NCBI GenBank assembly: GCA_014529385.2
Contig: CM043963.1
Span: 3,229,001-3,293,000, forward strand
Reading direction: 5' to 3'
DNA: 64,000 nt
Source: Adiantum capillus-veneris
Taxonomy: Eukaryota > Streptophyta > Polypodiopsida > Polypodiales > Pteridaceae
Shown: positions 20,919 to 31,267 of the stretch, piece after piece
Layout of the letters: each line of letters begins with the position of its first letter
Numbering within the stretch: the stretch's first letter is position 1
Translations under genes and position numbers: made by a program
Notes under the pieces: model-generated
Database searches by the model: none
What the model saw: only the letters and a program-made list of their open reading frames with translations
Told to the model about the DNA's origin: nothing

Positions 20919-21649
20919 ATAGCAAGGGATGAACAGAATCTTCCACAAACACAACATCCCGTGAAACCAAAATAGGCTTTGTTTGTGGATGATACAACAT
21001 GTAACCTTTGCTTTCAGCACTATAACCAATAAAAATACATTTGACAGCCTTATCATCCAATTTTCTTCATTGTGTTTGTGGCATCAAAGCATATGACAAA
21101 CAGTCAAAAACACACATGTGCTCAATAGAAGGTTTTCTATCATGCCAAGCTTCATATGGAGTAATAGACTGCAAAGCTTTTGTACGACACCTGTTAAGTA
21201 CATAAGTGGCAAACATGGTGGCCTCAAGCCAAAACGGATGTGATTTAACCATACATCATGCCATTTTTGTAAGTGACCTATTTTCCTCTCAAAAACACCA
21301 TTCTGTTGAGGCGTATAAAGCACTGTACATTGGTGTTTTATCCCACAACTAGCTAGAAATTCATTAAATTCATGAGACATATACTTACCCCCTCGATCAG
21401 AACGGAAGGTGCCCAGAGTACATTTTTCAGCGATAGCTAGAAATTGTTTGAAGCACATAAATACTATGGACTTCTCTTCAAGCGGAAATATCCATGCATG
21501 CCTGGAGTACTCATCAATGAAAGTCACAAAGTAAAGGTAATTGCCCAAGGACGGAGTTTGCATGGGCCCACAAACATCATCACGCACAAGATGCAAGTTG
21601 CATGTGGCCCTAACTGAACCATCCTTTGGAAACTTCAAATCCTACATCT
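20919..21649 (-). pseudogene. Integrase of copia C
   Basis: On the minus strand, 21638-21084 gives the copia integrase core: HLVRDDVCGPMQTPSLG has the first Asp, FRSDRGGKY the second, and QQNGVFERK the Glu, so the D,D,E triad is readable. A shift follows, and 21252-20919 continues with FWLEATMFATYVLNR, ITPYEAWHDRKPS, and KCIFIGYSAESKGY, the usual post-core segment. Coding ends at the D insertion (20919) and resumes at 13139. Confidence 0.9.
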
Positions 21650-22329
21650 TACCCAAATTACAGCCTTCACAAACATGTTTGATAGGTGCTTCAAGAGGTG
21701 TCAAAGAGGCAACCATGTCAGATTTCTGCAAATGCAGCAAACTGGCAAAATTTAGATGACCAAAACGTGCATGCCAAAGTTTTGCATCTGAAATAGCCTT
21801 TAAATTCAAAACTGCATTTGCAAAATTCTACCCACACTTGTCATACAAAGTGAGCTTATACAGCCCACGCCATAAAATGCCAGATGCAATAATTTCATCA
21901 CCGAAACTGAGATCATGTACTGAACATCTGTCATCCACAAATTTGACCACAATATCAAGTCTAGCAAGTGCAGATACAGACCAAAGATTCTTCTTGATCC
22001 CAGGTACATAAAGTGCATCAACAAGTGTAAAAGAACTGCCATTTGCAGCAGTAAACACAATCTTTCCAACTCCCTAAATTGGATAAGAGGCATTGTTGGC
22101 ACAAGTAATTGAATTCCCATGAGGAAAAGACTCAAGAGAGGTGAATAAACCACGATGTGAGGTAATGTGATTTGTTTCACCACTATCAAAATACCACACA
22201 TGTGAATCTGCAGCAACTGACATGCATGCATCATGGACAACAAGATTATATGTACACTATGTACTAAAATCCCATTCTGCATCAACATCAACATCACAGT
22301 CTCCTTTCATAGAAGACTCAACACTAGCT
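21650..22329 (-). pseudogene. Protease and pre-integrase region of copia C
   Basis: On the minus strand near 22200-22135 the sequence reads WYFDSGETNHITSH, a copia aspartic protease with D-S-G. It is followed by VYDALYVPGIKKNLWSVS-like sequence (about 22030-21970) and by the GAG-pre-integrase segment KLWHARFGHLNF (about 21790) with CEGC. Several stops and frameshifts lie between. Confidence 0.85.
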
Positions 22330-23281
22330 GCATTTGTGATGAAACCAGCATTTGTAGTGGAACCACCCTCTTTCTTCTTAGCCTCTTTGGCCTTCAACTT
22401 AGTACACTGCTTGATCAAGTTATCATTAGCTTAACAATAATGGCAACGCATCTTCTTTTTGCCCTTATCACCAGAATTTTCAAACAAATTTCTGCCAGCT
22501 GAAGCATTAGGAACATGTGATTTTCCACTCGCAGAAGAACCATAAGAAGTGTTTCCATTGCTATTACCACCTTTGTTTGAGCAGCAATGAAAGCTTGTTC
22601 AATTGCACACTGTCTAGTCTTATTTTTTCTGGAAAGTGACTCTTGCAACAACAATGTACACAATACATCAAACTGACAACTTCACGATTTCCTTGGGTCA
22701 TGAGTCTCCAAGTACTAACAAAAAACTGGTAAACTGGCAAGGCATCAAGAGCAGTCCTGCACAAGGGAACTATAAAAAATGACCACCTGCAAAAATAAGT
22801 TTCTCATTGATATCCTTGACACCAGCAAGGAAAGTGTTCATATCATCTTCCTCATGCATAATCTTCGACTCCAGCTCTTTACACATCAATGCAATTTTTG
22901 CCTCATTGCTACTTGCATAAAGACCAACCAAAATATCCCAAGCCTGTTTTGCAAATTTTTTGAACAAATGTGAGGAGTAATGGTGCGCTTCATAGACAAT
23001 GCAATAATGCATGAGCCTGCGCATCCTTTACATCCCAACGAGGTTGCTCCATCGTAGGCAAAAAATTATAAAAGCAGCAATCCTTGTAGCAAGACCTGCA
23101 ACATCCTCAACATCGCCTACATCCTCAGAACCAGGACGTCAATCAATGCCCTGCACAATATTCTAGATGTCCTTTGACACAAGAACATGTTGCATCATGT
23201 AGGACCACGTAGGGTAATTATCCCCATCCAACTTGTTTTAGCAGCAAACATCTTGGACACATCTGTGTTGTTGTCAGCCAT
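22330..23281 (-). pseudogene. Gag of copia C
   Basis: The probable start is the minus-strand ATG at 23281-23279 (MADNNTDVSKMF). The frame breaks soon after, and gag core resumes at 23024-22770 with AKQAWDILVGLYASSNEAKIAL and LESKIMHEEDDMNTFL, typical of copia Gag. A zinc-knuckle remnant lies near 22440-22400 but I cannot see all four ligands. At least three frameshifts. Confidence 0.85.
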
Positions 23282-23629
23282 GGTAAATGTTGTACCTGAT
23301 GTGAAAAATTCCTGAAAAGAGGAGAAATGAAGCGGGAACAACACATGCTATATAGCGCAAACCGTAGAAGACTATAAGGGACCTGTTATGCAAAAAATGG
23401 CACTGACAAAAATTTTGCACAAAATGACAAAATAGCATGTGTAGTACTGCCTCTAGTGGAAACAAAGGCCAAAATGAGCCCGAATCAGAAATGTGAGTAG
23501 ATTGAGCTCTATAAGCTCACCCAATTTTTTTGTCGACATGCGAATGCTTGCCAAAGCTCACTGAAATCAGAGAATGTGAGCAGTCATGTGTTGGAGCTGC
23601 TGGCAATTAAGCCCGAGAGGATGCAACCT

Positions 23630-23641
23630 GCTCTGATACCA
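23630..23641 (-). other. Primer-binding site of copia C, initiator Met-tRNA type
   Basis: The plus strand reads GCTCTGATACCA, the complement of TGGTATCAGAGC, adjacent to the 5' LTR end at 23644. Confidence 0.93.
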
Positions 23642-23643
23642 AT

Positions 23644-23871
23644 TGTTGGAATTAGGGTTTCAAGAAAACACACACAGCTTGGAGAAGACGAAGGAAGCTC
23701 AAGGCACACAATGGAGAGCGTTTTACTTAGTGTGCAATGGAAAGATAGATATCCCTAGAATGATGGGCGTATATACAATGCACGGGGGGGAAAACCTCCT
23801 TAAGAGGGGAAAAATGCCCCGGCAGCCCTAAGTGTGTTCACATACATCAGTACCACATGTATATGGTAACA
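23644..23871 (-). repeat. 5' LTR of copia C
   Basis: 228 bp. The minus strand starts TGTTACCATATACATG (23871) and ends TAATTCCAACA (23644). The TSD AACGT follows at 23872-23876. Confidence 0.93.
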
Positions 23872-23876
23872 AACGT

Positions 23877-24509
23877 GACAAATAATCCATTGATATCAAG
23901 ATGTAAGCATTCATTCTACTAGTCATGGGTAAGGGTCCAATAGCATAAGGACCCCATTTTTCAAACACATCAAAAGCTAGAATTATCTTCCGTAATTCAG
24001 GCTTTAAAATTCTCTTCCCCGTTTTCTGACAAGATAAACAAGACTTGCACCAATGGTTAACATCCCGCTAGATAAACAAGACTTGCACCAATGGTTAACA
24101 TCCCGCTAGATACTTGGACATATAGCCTTCTTGCATAATCTTATGTAAGGTAATCTTCATGGCAAAATGGCCTCCACAAGATTCCTCATGATTTTCTTCC
24201 AGAGTCTTGTAGATTTCCTCTTTCCAGGGCACACGACGCACTGCTAAATCACTTCCTTTCATATAAAGCACATCATCAAGCATTTTGTACTTTTTAATTT
24301 TTCTTATAAAAGCATACTTTTTGGATGATAGTAGACCTTCAGGTAAAACACCTATCAATAGAAAATCTATCTCCTTTGATAACACTTCCCTTCCATGATA
24401 TAAAGGGGCATTAGCTTTTAGCACAAACACACAAGTGATCATTTCTTGGGCAGCATCACGAGCTTCTTCATTTTGGGACCTTTCAATATGCTGAAAACTC
24501 CATGCAGCT
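23877..24509 (-). pseudogene. Integrase N-terminal half of H2
   Basis: On the minus strand, 24442-24095 is open and reads into the zinc-binding HHCC region: HEESCGGHFAMKITLHKIM gives the two His, and CKSCLSCQ gives the Cys pair after a frame break and a 38-bp duplication. The segment ends at ILISMDYLSR, which holds the first catalytic Asp, right at the copia C insertion. Coding resumes at 10604. Confidence 0.88.
24033..24108. repeat. Perfect 38-bp tandem duplication in H2 integrase
   Basis: The unit beginning GATAAACAAGACTTGCACC and ending TCCCGCTA occurs at 24033-24070 and, unchanged, at 24071-24108. It falls between the His and Cys pairs of the zinc region and shifts the frame. Perfect identity implies a recent event. 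Confidence 0.95.
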
Positions 24510-25425
24510 TCAAACTTTTTGAGTCACGATTTCACCTTGAAGCATATTTTTCAATTTAGGATTCTTATTCTCCCATACTCCCGATACTTGCTTCACAAAC
24601 AACAAGGCATCTCCTTTGACTTGTAGGCATCTAATTTCCAACTGTAAACATATGTGCAAGCCACCTTCAAGAGCCATGTACCTTTCTTCATTGTTACTTT
24701 TTGCATCAAGTTTCAGCCCTTGTTTTATTACAAGTTTTCCCTGTGCATCATAAATCACAATTCCTCCCGAAGCAGCATCATGAATTCTTTGATAAAATCC
24801 ATCAAAATATAATAGTGAAGCATTAGATATGGCAAGAGTTTCGACCTTCTTCCTTTGCACCACCTCTTCCTTAACCAAAACAGGAGTCTCCTTATAAGCG
24901 AGTAAATCTGCCAAGGTAACCCGAGTACTCTTTTCCACTAAAAAAGTGAATTGAAACTCTTGAAGTTTAATAACACACTTCATCACTGTCTTTGATATAT
25001 TTGAGTTATCAAACAGTTGAAGAAGTAATGAATAACTGGTGAGAAAAGTGAATGACTTTTGCAACAAGTAATGTCTGAATCATCTGCAAGCATAAACCAT
25101 ACTGGTCATCACCAATTTGATTTCTAAATAATCTCTTTCATGAGGAGTCTTCACTTTGCTAGCATAATAAACATGCTTCATATACTGAGATTCCTTCCCC
25201 CTTTACAACAACATGGCCCCAATGACATCATCTCCCACTGATGGGTTAACATAAAACTCAATCAGTAGCTTTCATAATGGGTAGTGTACTCAAAAATTCT
25301 TTAATTCTGTCAAAGACATCTTCACAATCACGTGTCCGCTCAAATGGATCATTCTTAACCTCTTGTTCCAATGGATACAATAATTGTGATGCCAAAGGTA
25401 TGAATCGAGACAAATATTTAACCTT
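24510..25425 (-). pseudogene. Tandem RNase H domains of H2
   Basis: On the minus strand the first RNase H (about 25400-24960) is readable across stops: FYVNPSVGDDVIGAM, then a block ending LLQKSFTF. The open frame 25067-24510 then carries a second RNase H: LYFDGFYQR with the first Asp, KSNNEERYMALEGGL with the Glu, and KGDALLFVKQVSG with another Asp. This second, archaeal-type domain between RNase H and integrase marks the plant Tat lineage. The catalytic residues of the second copy are intact; those of the first are interrupted. Confidence 0.85.
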
Positions 25426-26230
25426 CTATATAAAAGTGGCCAATTGTCGTGTATCCTTTGGAGATGACAGCAATGACAATGCTTCTACTTTCTCTGGATC
25501 TGCCTCAATACCATTTTTTGAAATTACATGTCCAAAGAGCTTCACTCTTGGCTGTGCCAAATGACACTTCTTAGGGTTCAACGGACCCCCGCATTCATCA
25601 TATCTTGCAAAAGTCATTTCAAGCCTCTGAACATGCTCTTTCCTTGAACTGTATACACAAAAATAATCTATGAACCCTTTGACAAACTTCCCAAGGAACT
25701 TGGTAAGGACCCAATCCACTTTTCTTTCAAAAGCTCCAGGTCCATTTGTCAACCCAAAAGAAAGGTAGCAAAAGCAGAAACAACCCCATGGAGTGATAAA
25801 AATAGTCTTTTTCCGGTCTTCAAGAGCAAGGATAAGTTGAAAATACCTACACTGTATCTTTCAAAGCTAGCCACTGCATCCAAAAGGTTATCAAAAAAAA
25901 TCAAGGGATAAGGATCTTTTTTGGTCACTACATTTCATGGCTTATAATCAACACAAACTCTCCAACGCCCATCTTTCTTTGGAGTGATCACTACAAGGGT
26001 CACCCATTCAGCATTATCAACTGGCACAATGAACCCTGCATCCAAAAGTTTATCCACTTCTTCCTTTAAAGCATTCATTTGCTCCTTACCCATCCTTCCT
26101 AATTTCTGTCTTATTGGATTTGCCCCTTTAACTAGTTCAATCTTCATAGGATCTCCAACAAAACCCCTTATTTATTGATATGAAGTGATGAAAATATTTG
26201 GAAACTTGTCCAACATTGTTGAGTACTCCC
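25426..26230 (-). pseudogene. Reverse transcriptase of H2
   Basis: On the minus strand, 26147-25935 gives the RT N-terminal region (IRQKLGRMGKEQMNALKEEV, then FIVPVDNAEWVTLVVITPKKDGRWRVCVDYK). A stop and a deletion of fingers and palm follow. 25752-25426 resumes at the palm with FIDYFCVYS where relatives read F-I-D-D-F-C-V-Y-S, so the second catalytic Asp is Tyr. LNPKKCHLAQPRVKLFGHVISKNGIEADPEK follows, the normal thumb region. Confidence 0.9.
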
Positions 26231-26245
26231 CTCTTTCTCCTTGTG

Positions 26246-26941
26246 TCAATTAGTACTCAGCATGTTTTGAATCATCCCCTTCTTCACTAGCAATTCCTGT
26301 TTAGGCTGCATCAACTCCTCAAGTTTCTCTAAGTGGCTCAAAGAATTTATATCCCCTGACACTTGCAATACTTCACCAATTTCTCTCTTCTCCTCATCCA
26401 ACAGCAAGAATGACACTTCACCCTCATCACTGGAACTAGAAGTAGTGCTACTTCCTGAATCTTCAGAACTGTCTTCGTTGGTGACTTTGGATTCATCATT
26501 TTTGCTCACATCTTCTAGTGCCAAATGTTGCTTGGTAGTCATGTCAAACACCCTCTTTTTACCCTTCTTGCCATACACACAGATTGTGCCCTTTCCCCAA
26601 TCTTGCACAACACCAATAGCTCTCAACCAAGGTCGCCCCAAAATGAGAGTAAAAGCTCCCAAGCCATTTGGCATAACATGAAAGTTTACTATAACCATCA
26701 CGTTAGAGACTTCAACTTCCAAATTCATAATCAGTCCCAAACACTTCACTTTGGCATGGTTTGCTAGTCCAATACTAAACCCAGAGCTTCCGCATGTAAT
26801 GAGACCCAGTCTCTCAACACATGACTGTGTGATCACACAAAATTGAGCACCTCCATCAATGTAGGCCTCTCCCATGCCCACACCTTTGTGCCAAGAGTTC
26901 ACTACAAGACAAATGTCAGGTAACTCTCCCACAACCAACAC
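26246..26941 (-). pseudogene. Retropepsin region of H2 (D-G-G type)
   Basis: A 231-codon minus-strand frame is intact. Residues about 26-37 read AYIDGGAQFCVI, the retropepsin active-site region with D-G-G-A where D-S/T-G-A/S is usual. GAFTLILGRPWLRAIGVVQDWGKG at about residues 95-118 is the conserved C-terminal strand of gypsy proteases. The remainder is a Ser/Asp/Glu-rich linker leading toward RT. Because the frame is open and the rest of the fold fits, the Gly at the second position is more likely ancestral in this lineage than decay. Confidence 0.85.
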
Positions 26942-26999
26942 TTTGACTTGTCCATGCTTTAGTTCTTTCTCTGGATTAATTAATGACTTCCACTACCTC

Positions 27000-27600
27000 T
27001 TAAGTTTGCGCACCATATTCATCAATTGTCCAAAAGTACAATCTAATTTCCTCCCAATCAGGTCTTCCTTTAAACTATAAGTCGTTTGGCCTTCTCCCAA
27101 AGGTAAATCTGCTACGTCAAATGGTTTACAAGGTCTTCTCTTCCCCTTAAGTTTCACATCTTCACCCTCTTTCTCTTTCCCTTTCTTCTTATTAGGACCG
27201 GGAGTAGCATAGCCTTCCCTCTGTCTTTTGCTACGGGAATCATATCTGCTTCTTTCTTTTCAACCCGCACAATACCCACATGACCACCAAAGGTTGAGGC
27301 TTGATTTTCCTATTCAAACCTTGATATCCCCAGATATCCACTACATAATCATTAGCCCTATTAGGAATCTACTGATAAAGTGGAAACATATCACCTTCCA
27401 TCCTTGTTGGATTTGGACAATAAGTGCTGATATGACCAAGTTCACCACAATTATAACAGGCAGGGATGAACCTCCTTTGTGGCTCAAATACACCTTGTCC
27501 ATAACCCACATTAGCATTAGGCTGAGCTTCATATGGCTGGGCCATTCCTCTACCACAACCACGACCATGACCACCATTTTGTAACCAAACTTTTTCCTCA
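27000..27600 (-). pseudogene. Gag C-terminus of H2 with CCHC zinc knuckle
   Basis: On the minus strand a Gly/Arg-rich stretch (27590-27540) precedes CYNCGELGHISTYC at 27458-27417, a perfect CX2CX4HX4C nucleocapsid knuckle. Basic sequence continues toward 27000. The frame has stops and shifts. The capsid part expected upstream is missing. Confidence 0.85.
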
Positions 27601-28039
27601 TCCTGTAAACTGTATTATAGCAACCGCAATAATATAGCTTGATCTAGTATATTTCACAGTAAGCAATTAACTTGCAATTTCTCAATAAAACTCCATCCAT
27701 TCTCATTAGGCAACCCATGAAAACTCGTCCGCCATGTTCGATTTCCACAAAAACACTTACATAAGATGTCAAGGGATGTCGATGGATTGACCAGTACCTA
27801 ATCCACCTCACACTAGGTAACCCGGCCCCCAGTGCTTATCTTCACAAAACCTCACAACCCTCCAAATATTGCAATCCAATTACACGATTGCCTCAAGTGA
27901 TGTCCACAATTTTCACATACATAGGTGGTTGTCCATAAGGATCCACATCCCCTTTACATTCTCTGCCTACAGAATGGACATATTTCACAAGAATTGGAGC
28001 ACATGAGCACTTGAACCTCGGGTGGGGGCATCAAAACAA
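27601..28039 (-). other. Leader of H2, capsid gag missing
   Basis: Only about 440 bases separate the zinc knuckle region from the 5' LTR, and I see no gag core, so most of gag is deleted. Next to the LTR the minus strand reads TTTTGATGCCCCCACCCGAGG (about 28016-28036), which lies in primer-site position and resembles the equivalent string in element D. Confidence 0.6.
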
Positions 28040-29278
28040 TGTTAGCATACAAATGACAAGGAAAACGGGTGCCTCTATAGCCTTGCATGAGTCACACCGT
28101 TGGAAGGAAGAACTATTGCATCGTCCAAACCACCTGTGATAAGCACATGTAAAGTTTTATGAACAACCATTCTAACATTAATCACACTTAGAATTAGGAG
28201 AAACCAGTACATAAAGACATAGCTCGTCTTGAGTAGATGTCCATAGAGCATCCATAGTCTAAAAAAAGATAAAGATGAGAGAGCTATAACCACTCGAAGT
28301 TGGGGGTGTACTTCCTCTTGCTAAAAACTGAGCTCTCTAGAAAGTTTTGCAGGTGCTCCAAAAATTTCATCTATGTAATGGGGCCTCTTTTTATCTCTTA
28401 TCCCCAAACATTTTATCTCTCTTCTCAGCCGACAAGACTCTCCTTTTAGGCTCCTCTCAATTGGTCCATTTTTTGTCTTTTTTGGGTAGGAAATGAGGTG
28501 TCGGTGACTTTTGACTCACGGGAGGGGGGTGTGGCAAGTGTCCAGGGGACCAAAAAGGAAGCAGGTGCTTGGGTAGGCAATGGGAACACAAAATGTCCCT
28601 CCTTCTCCCCCAAGTGTCCACGAGCCCCCATAGCCAAGCTCCTCTCTCCTTTGATACACCCAAAATGGGCACCCACTCCCCCTCTTATACCCCTTGCCTT
28701 GAGCCCAAGCTCCCCTATGTGGGATTATTTCCTTGCCACATGGCACATTCCTCCCACCTTTCTCCAACTCCCTATTTTCCATAGAAAATTTCCAACTTGA
28801 CCCCTTCTCAGGACCGACTTCCCACCAACAACATAGTGCACTGCTCTGGCCACCAAATGCGACGCCGTAAAGCACGACTTGAAGCCCATTACTTCATCTA
28901 TCTCTAGAAATTTAAAATCTCAGATTTTCTAATTTTAGCTCATTAAGTTGGCCCAGTTGCCTTTGTCGCATGCATCTACAACCACTTTCTAAGTCGAGAC
29001 CACTCACTTCGGATGCACATAACGCATGATGTACTAGTCCGATTCACAAGCTATAAAGCATGGCTGAAAATGCTTATTGAAAACCATGTTTTGGGGATGT
29101 GAACAACCCAGAACACTAGTACCCAAGCCCGAGAAAACCAAACCTTTGTACACGACCTTTTACATAGTCGCTCCCAAGACTCAAAGCACTATGTACACTT
29201 ATATACATGAGGCTAGTTAGCAAGCTTTTTGGAATGATCTACTAACTTTATGCTCATCCAAAAAATTCCTGATAGCTT
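28040..29278 (-). repeat. 5' LTR of H2
   Basis: It aligns with 8428-9680 throughout (for example TTAGCATRCAAATGACAAG at one end and TTTATGCTCATCCAAAA at the other). H1 RNase H resumes right after, at CTTGGGCATTTATGAG. Confidence 0.85.
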
Positions 29279-30909
29279 CTTGGGCATTTATGAGAAAGAG
29301 ATTTTAGCTTTTCTACATGCTCTAAACACATGGAAGAACTATTTATTGCGGACTCCATTTATTCTACAAACAGACCACCAAAGTCCCAAGTACTTTATCA
29401 TGCAAACAAATCTTTCAGACAAACAAATGAGGTGGGAAATTTTTCTTTTGCAATTTAATTTTCATATTGCTCACATTGCTGCTAAGCACAATCAAGTGGC
29501 CGATGCACTTTCACAACGACAAAAGTTAATGCGGTGTCTATAGCAACTCACAATGATCTATCTTTTATGATAGATGAGTATGCTACCGATACTGACTTTA
29601 GAGATATAATGTCATCCCTTTCTTTGGGGAAGAAAGAGGAACCATTCACTTCCTCCCTATGTGGGACATAGAGGCATTTGACCTACTCTCTCAGGAGTAG
29701 AAACGTACTTCTATTGGCCTACCATGAAAGTGGACATACAAGAGTATGTTTCAAAATGTGTAGTATGCCAAAACACCAAGTATGATAGAGGAAGCAACCT
29801 GGCTTACTCCAGTCATTGCCTATCCCAAATTCACCGTGGGAGAGTATATCCATGGATTTTATCTTTGGATTACCTACGTCTATCCATGGGAATATGAGAA
29901 TATGGACAATAGTCGATAGGTTTAGCAAGAAAGCACACTTTATTCCTGTCAAAAAGACTATTAAGGCACACCAAATGGAAACTCTCTGCATATCACAGAT
30001 TTTCAAACACCATGGATTGCCAACATCCATCGTGTCAGATAGAGATCCTAGAATGACCAATATTTTTTAAAAAGATCTCTTCAAAAATCTAGGAACAAGA
30101 TTGAATTTCTCTTCGGCCTATCACCTACAAACGGATGGCCAAAGTGAGATAGTCAATCTTACAAAGACTTATATTACCAAAGTATATGAATGCTCACAAT
30201 GGGAGAAGTACTTACCTCTTGTAGAGTATGCATACAATAATACTATCCATACTTCTACGAGAAAAGCACCTTTCGAAATCATTGAAGGAAGACCTAACAG
30301 TCCCTTGCTACTTAAAGTACATCGGAAGATCTTTGTTGCCGATTAGTATAGTTGTGACCTACAAGATTTTTTTCAAAAGATTAAGGAGGCTATATCCATC
30401 TCTCAACAAAGGCAAAAAGTTGTTGCTGACAAGCACAAAAGGGCCTTAACACTCAAAGAAAATGATTGGGTCTTACTTAAGTTTCCCAAGGCTCGATTGA
30501 GGCAAATGACAGGCAAAAATCCTATAGGCCATCAAAAGTATTATGCTAAATTAGCAAAAAGATACTATGGTCCTTTTCAAATCTTGAAGCCAATCAAGGA
30601 GATGGCTTATCAACTCAAGTTTCCCAACCATTGGCTCATACACAATGCTTTTCATTGTGAGCCTACTTAAGCCCTACAAAGGGGAGCCACCAAGTGAACC
30701 AATTATTGAAGACTCACCCAAAATCAAAGACCAAGAAGAGGTGCTACAACCCAAAGCTATCCTTCGGTGTGAAGACGAGGTACTACAACATGGTAAGATT
30801 ATCTTATTAAGTTCAAAAATTATCTTTTGAAGATGCTAGATGGATGCAAGGAATACAACTTAAGGATAGTATGGACCTTGTCAATGCTTACAATGCTACA
30901 TTAGAGTAA
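29279..30909 (+). pseudogene. RNase H, integrase and chromodomain-like tail of H1
   Basis: Coding of H1 resumes with GIYEKEILAFLHALNTWKNYLL and TDHQSPKYF (RNase H). Near 29650 about 90 bases are missing relative to E, which removes part of the zinc region; CVVCQ-type sequence follows at about 29750. The integrase core (29816-30346) shows MDFIFGLP, VSDRDPRMT and QTDGQSEIVNL, that is D, D and E, with a stop at 30068-30070. The tail to 30909 has GPFQILKPI and an end resembling a chromodomain (IKFKNY..FEDARWMQ), broken by stops. Compared with E it has lost several short segments. Confidence 0.9.
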
Positions 30910-31267
30910 GAAAATGTACAAATTTCTTTTAAATGACCAATGTTTTTGTCTTATAAGACTAATTCTCTTTTTATTGTGCACAAATTTAAATAGTATGCAT
31001 GCTTAGAATCATGTTTGTGATGACGAGGTCTCGCAAACACCAAGTAGAATTTGTCACTCTACTTTGGGAGAGTGAAATGGACTAAAGAGCAAACATGCTT
31101 GCGACAGCTATGTCTCCCAAGCACCAAATGGATTAGTCATCCATCTTGGAATGATGTCGTAGGGTGAAAAGGGATCCTCTGCCCACTAAGGAAGATTGAC
31201 TAATGACTAAGGCTTTACCTCTTCTACCTCATAGTCGAGGACGACTATGATTTCAAGATAGAAGTAA
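30910..31267 (+). other. H1 conserved 3' noncoding region with tandem hairpins
   Basis: About 360 noncoding bases between the pol stop and the LTR are shared with F (53317-53605) and E (59768-60124). Hairpin 1 is at 31040-31067 (CCAAGTAGA ... TCTACTTTGG, loop TTGTC) and hairpin 2 at 31124-31149 (CCAAATGGAT, loop TAGTC, ATCCATCTTGG). A purine-rich tract ends just before the LTR. Confidence 0.65.

Larger units (their letters stand above)
10605..23871 (-). mobile_element. Ty1/copia element C, interrupted by element D
   Basis: C lies on the minus strand inside H2's integrase. A perfect TSD, AACGT, is at 10600-10604 and 23872-23876. The 5' LTR is 23644-23871, the tRNA-iMet primer site is 23630-23641, then come Gag, D-S-G protease, integrase, the D insertion (13140-20918), RT with YVDDL, RNase H, a polypurine tract and the 3' LTR. 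All domains contain frameshifts or stops. Confidence 0.93.
8428..29278 (-). mobile_element. Tat-like Ty3/gypsy element H2, interrupted by copia C
   Basis: H2 is on the minus strand. Two LTRs of about 1.25 kb (28040-29278 and 8428-9680) flank a gag remnant, protease, RT, RNase H, a second RNase H and integrase. It lies in the RNase H of H1, which continues on both sides. The order RT, RNase H, second RNase H, integrase is characteristic of the plant Tat lineage. Integrase is cut by copia C (10605-23871). LTR ends are clear at TGTTAGC (8428, 28040) but the opposite ends are uncertain by some bases, and I found no convincing TSD. The gag N-terminus is absent and the RT active site is mutated. 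Confidence 0.88.

Noticed and set aside
24033-24108. CRISPR-like array
   Set aside because: Two directly adjoining copies without spacers in plant transposon DNA; a simple tandem duplication.
30645-30830. Separate 61-codon ORF
   Set aside because: It is the C-terminal tail of the H1 polyprotein, matching the chromodomain-like end of E.
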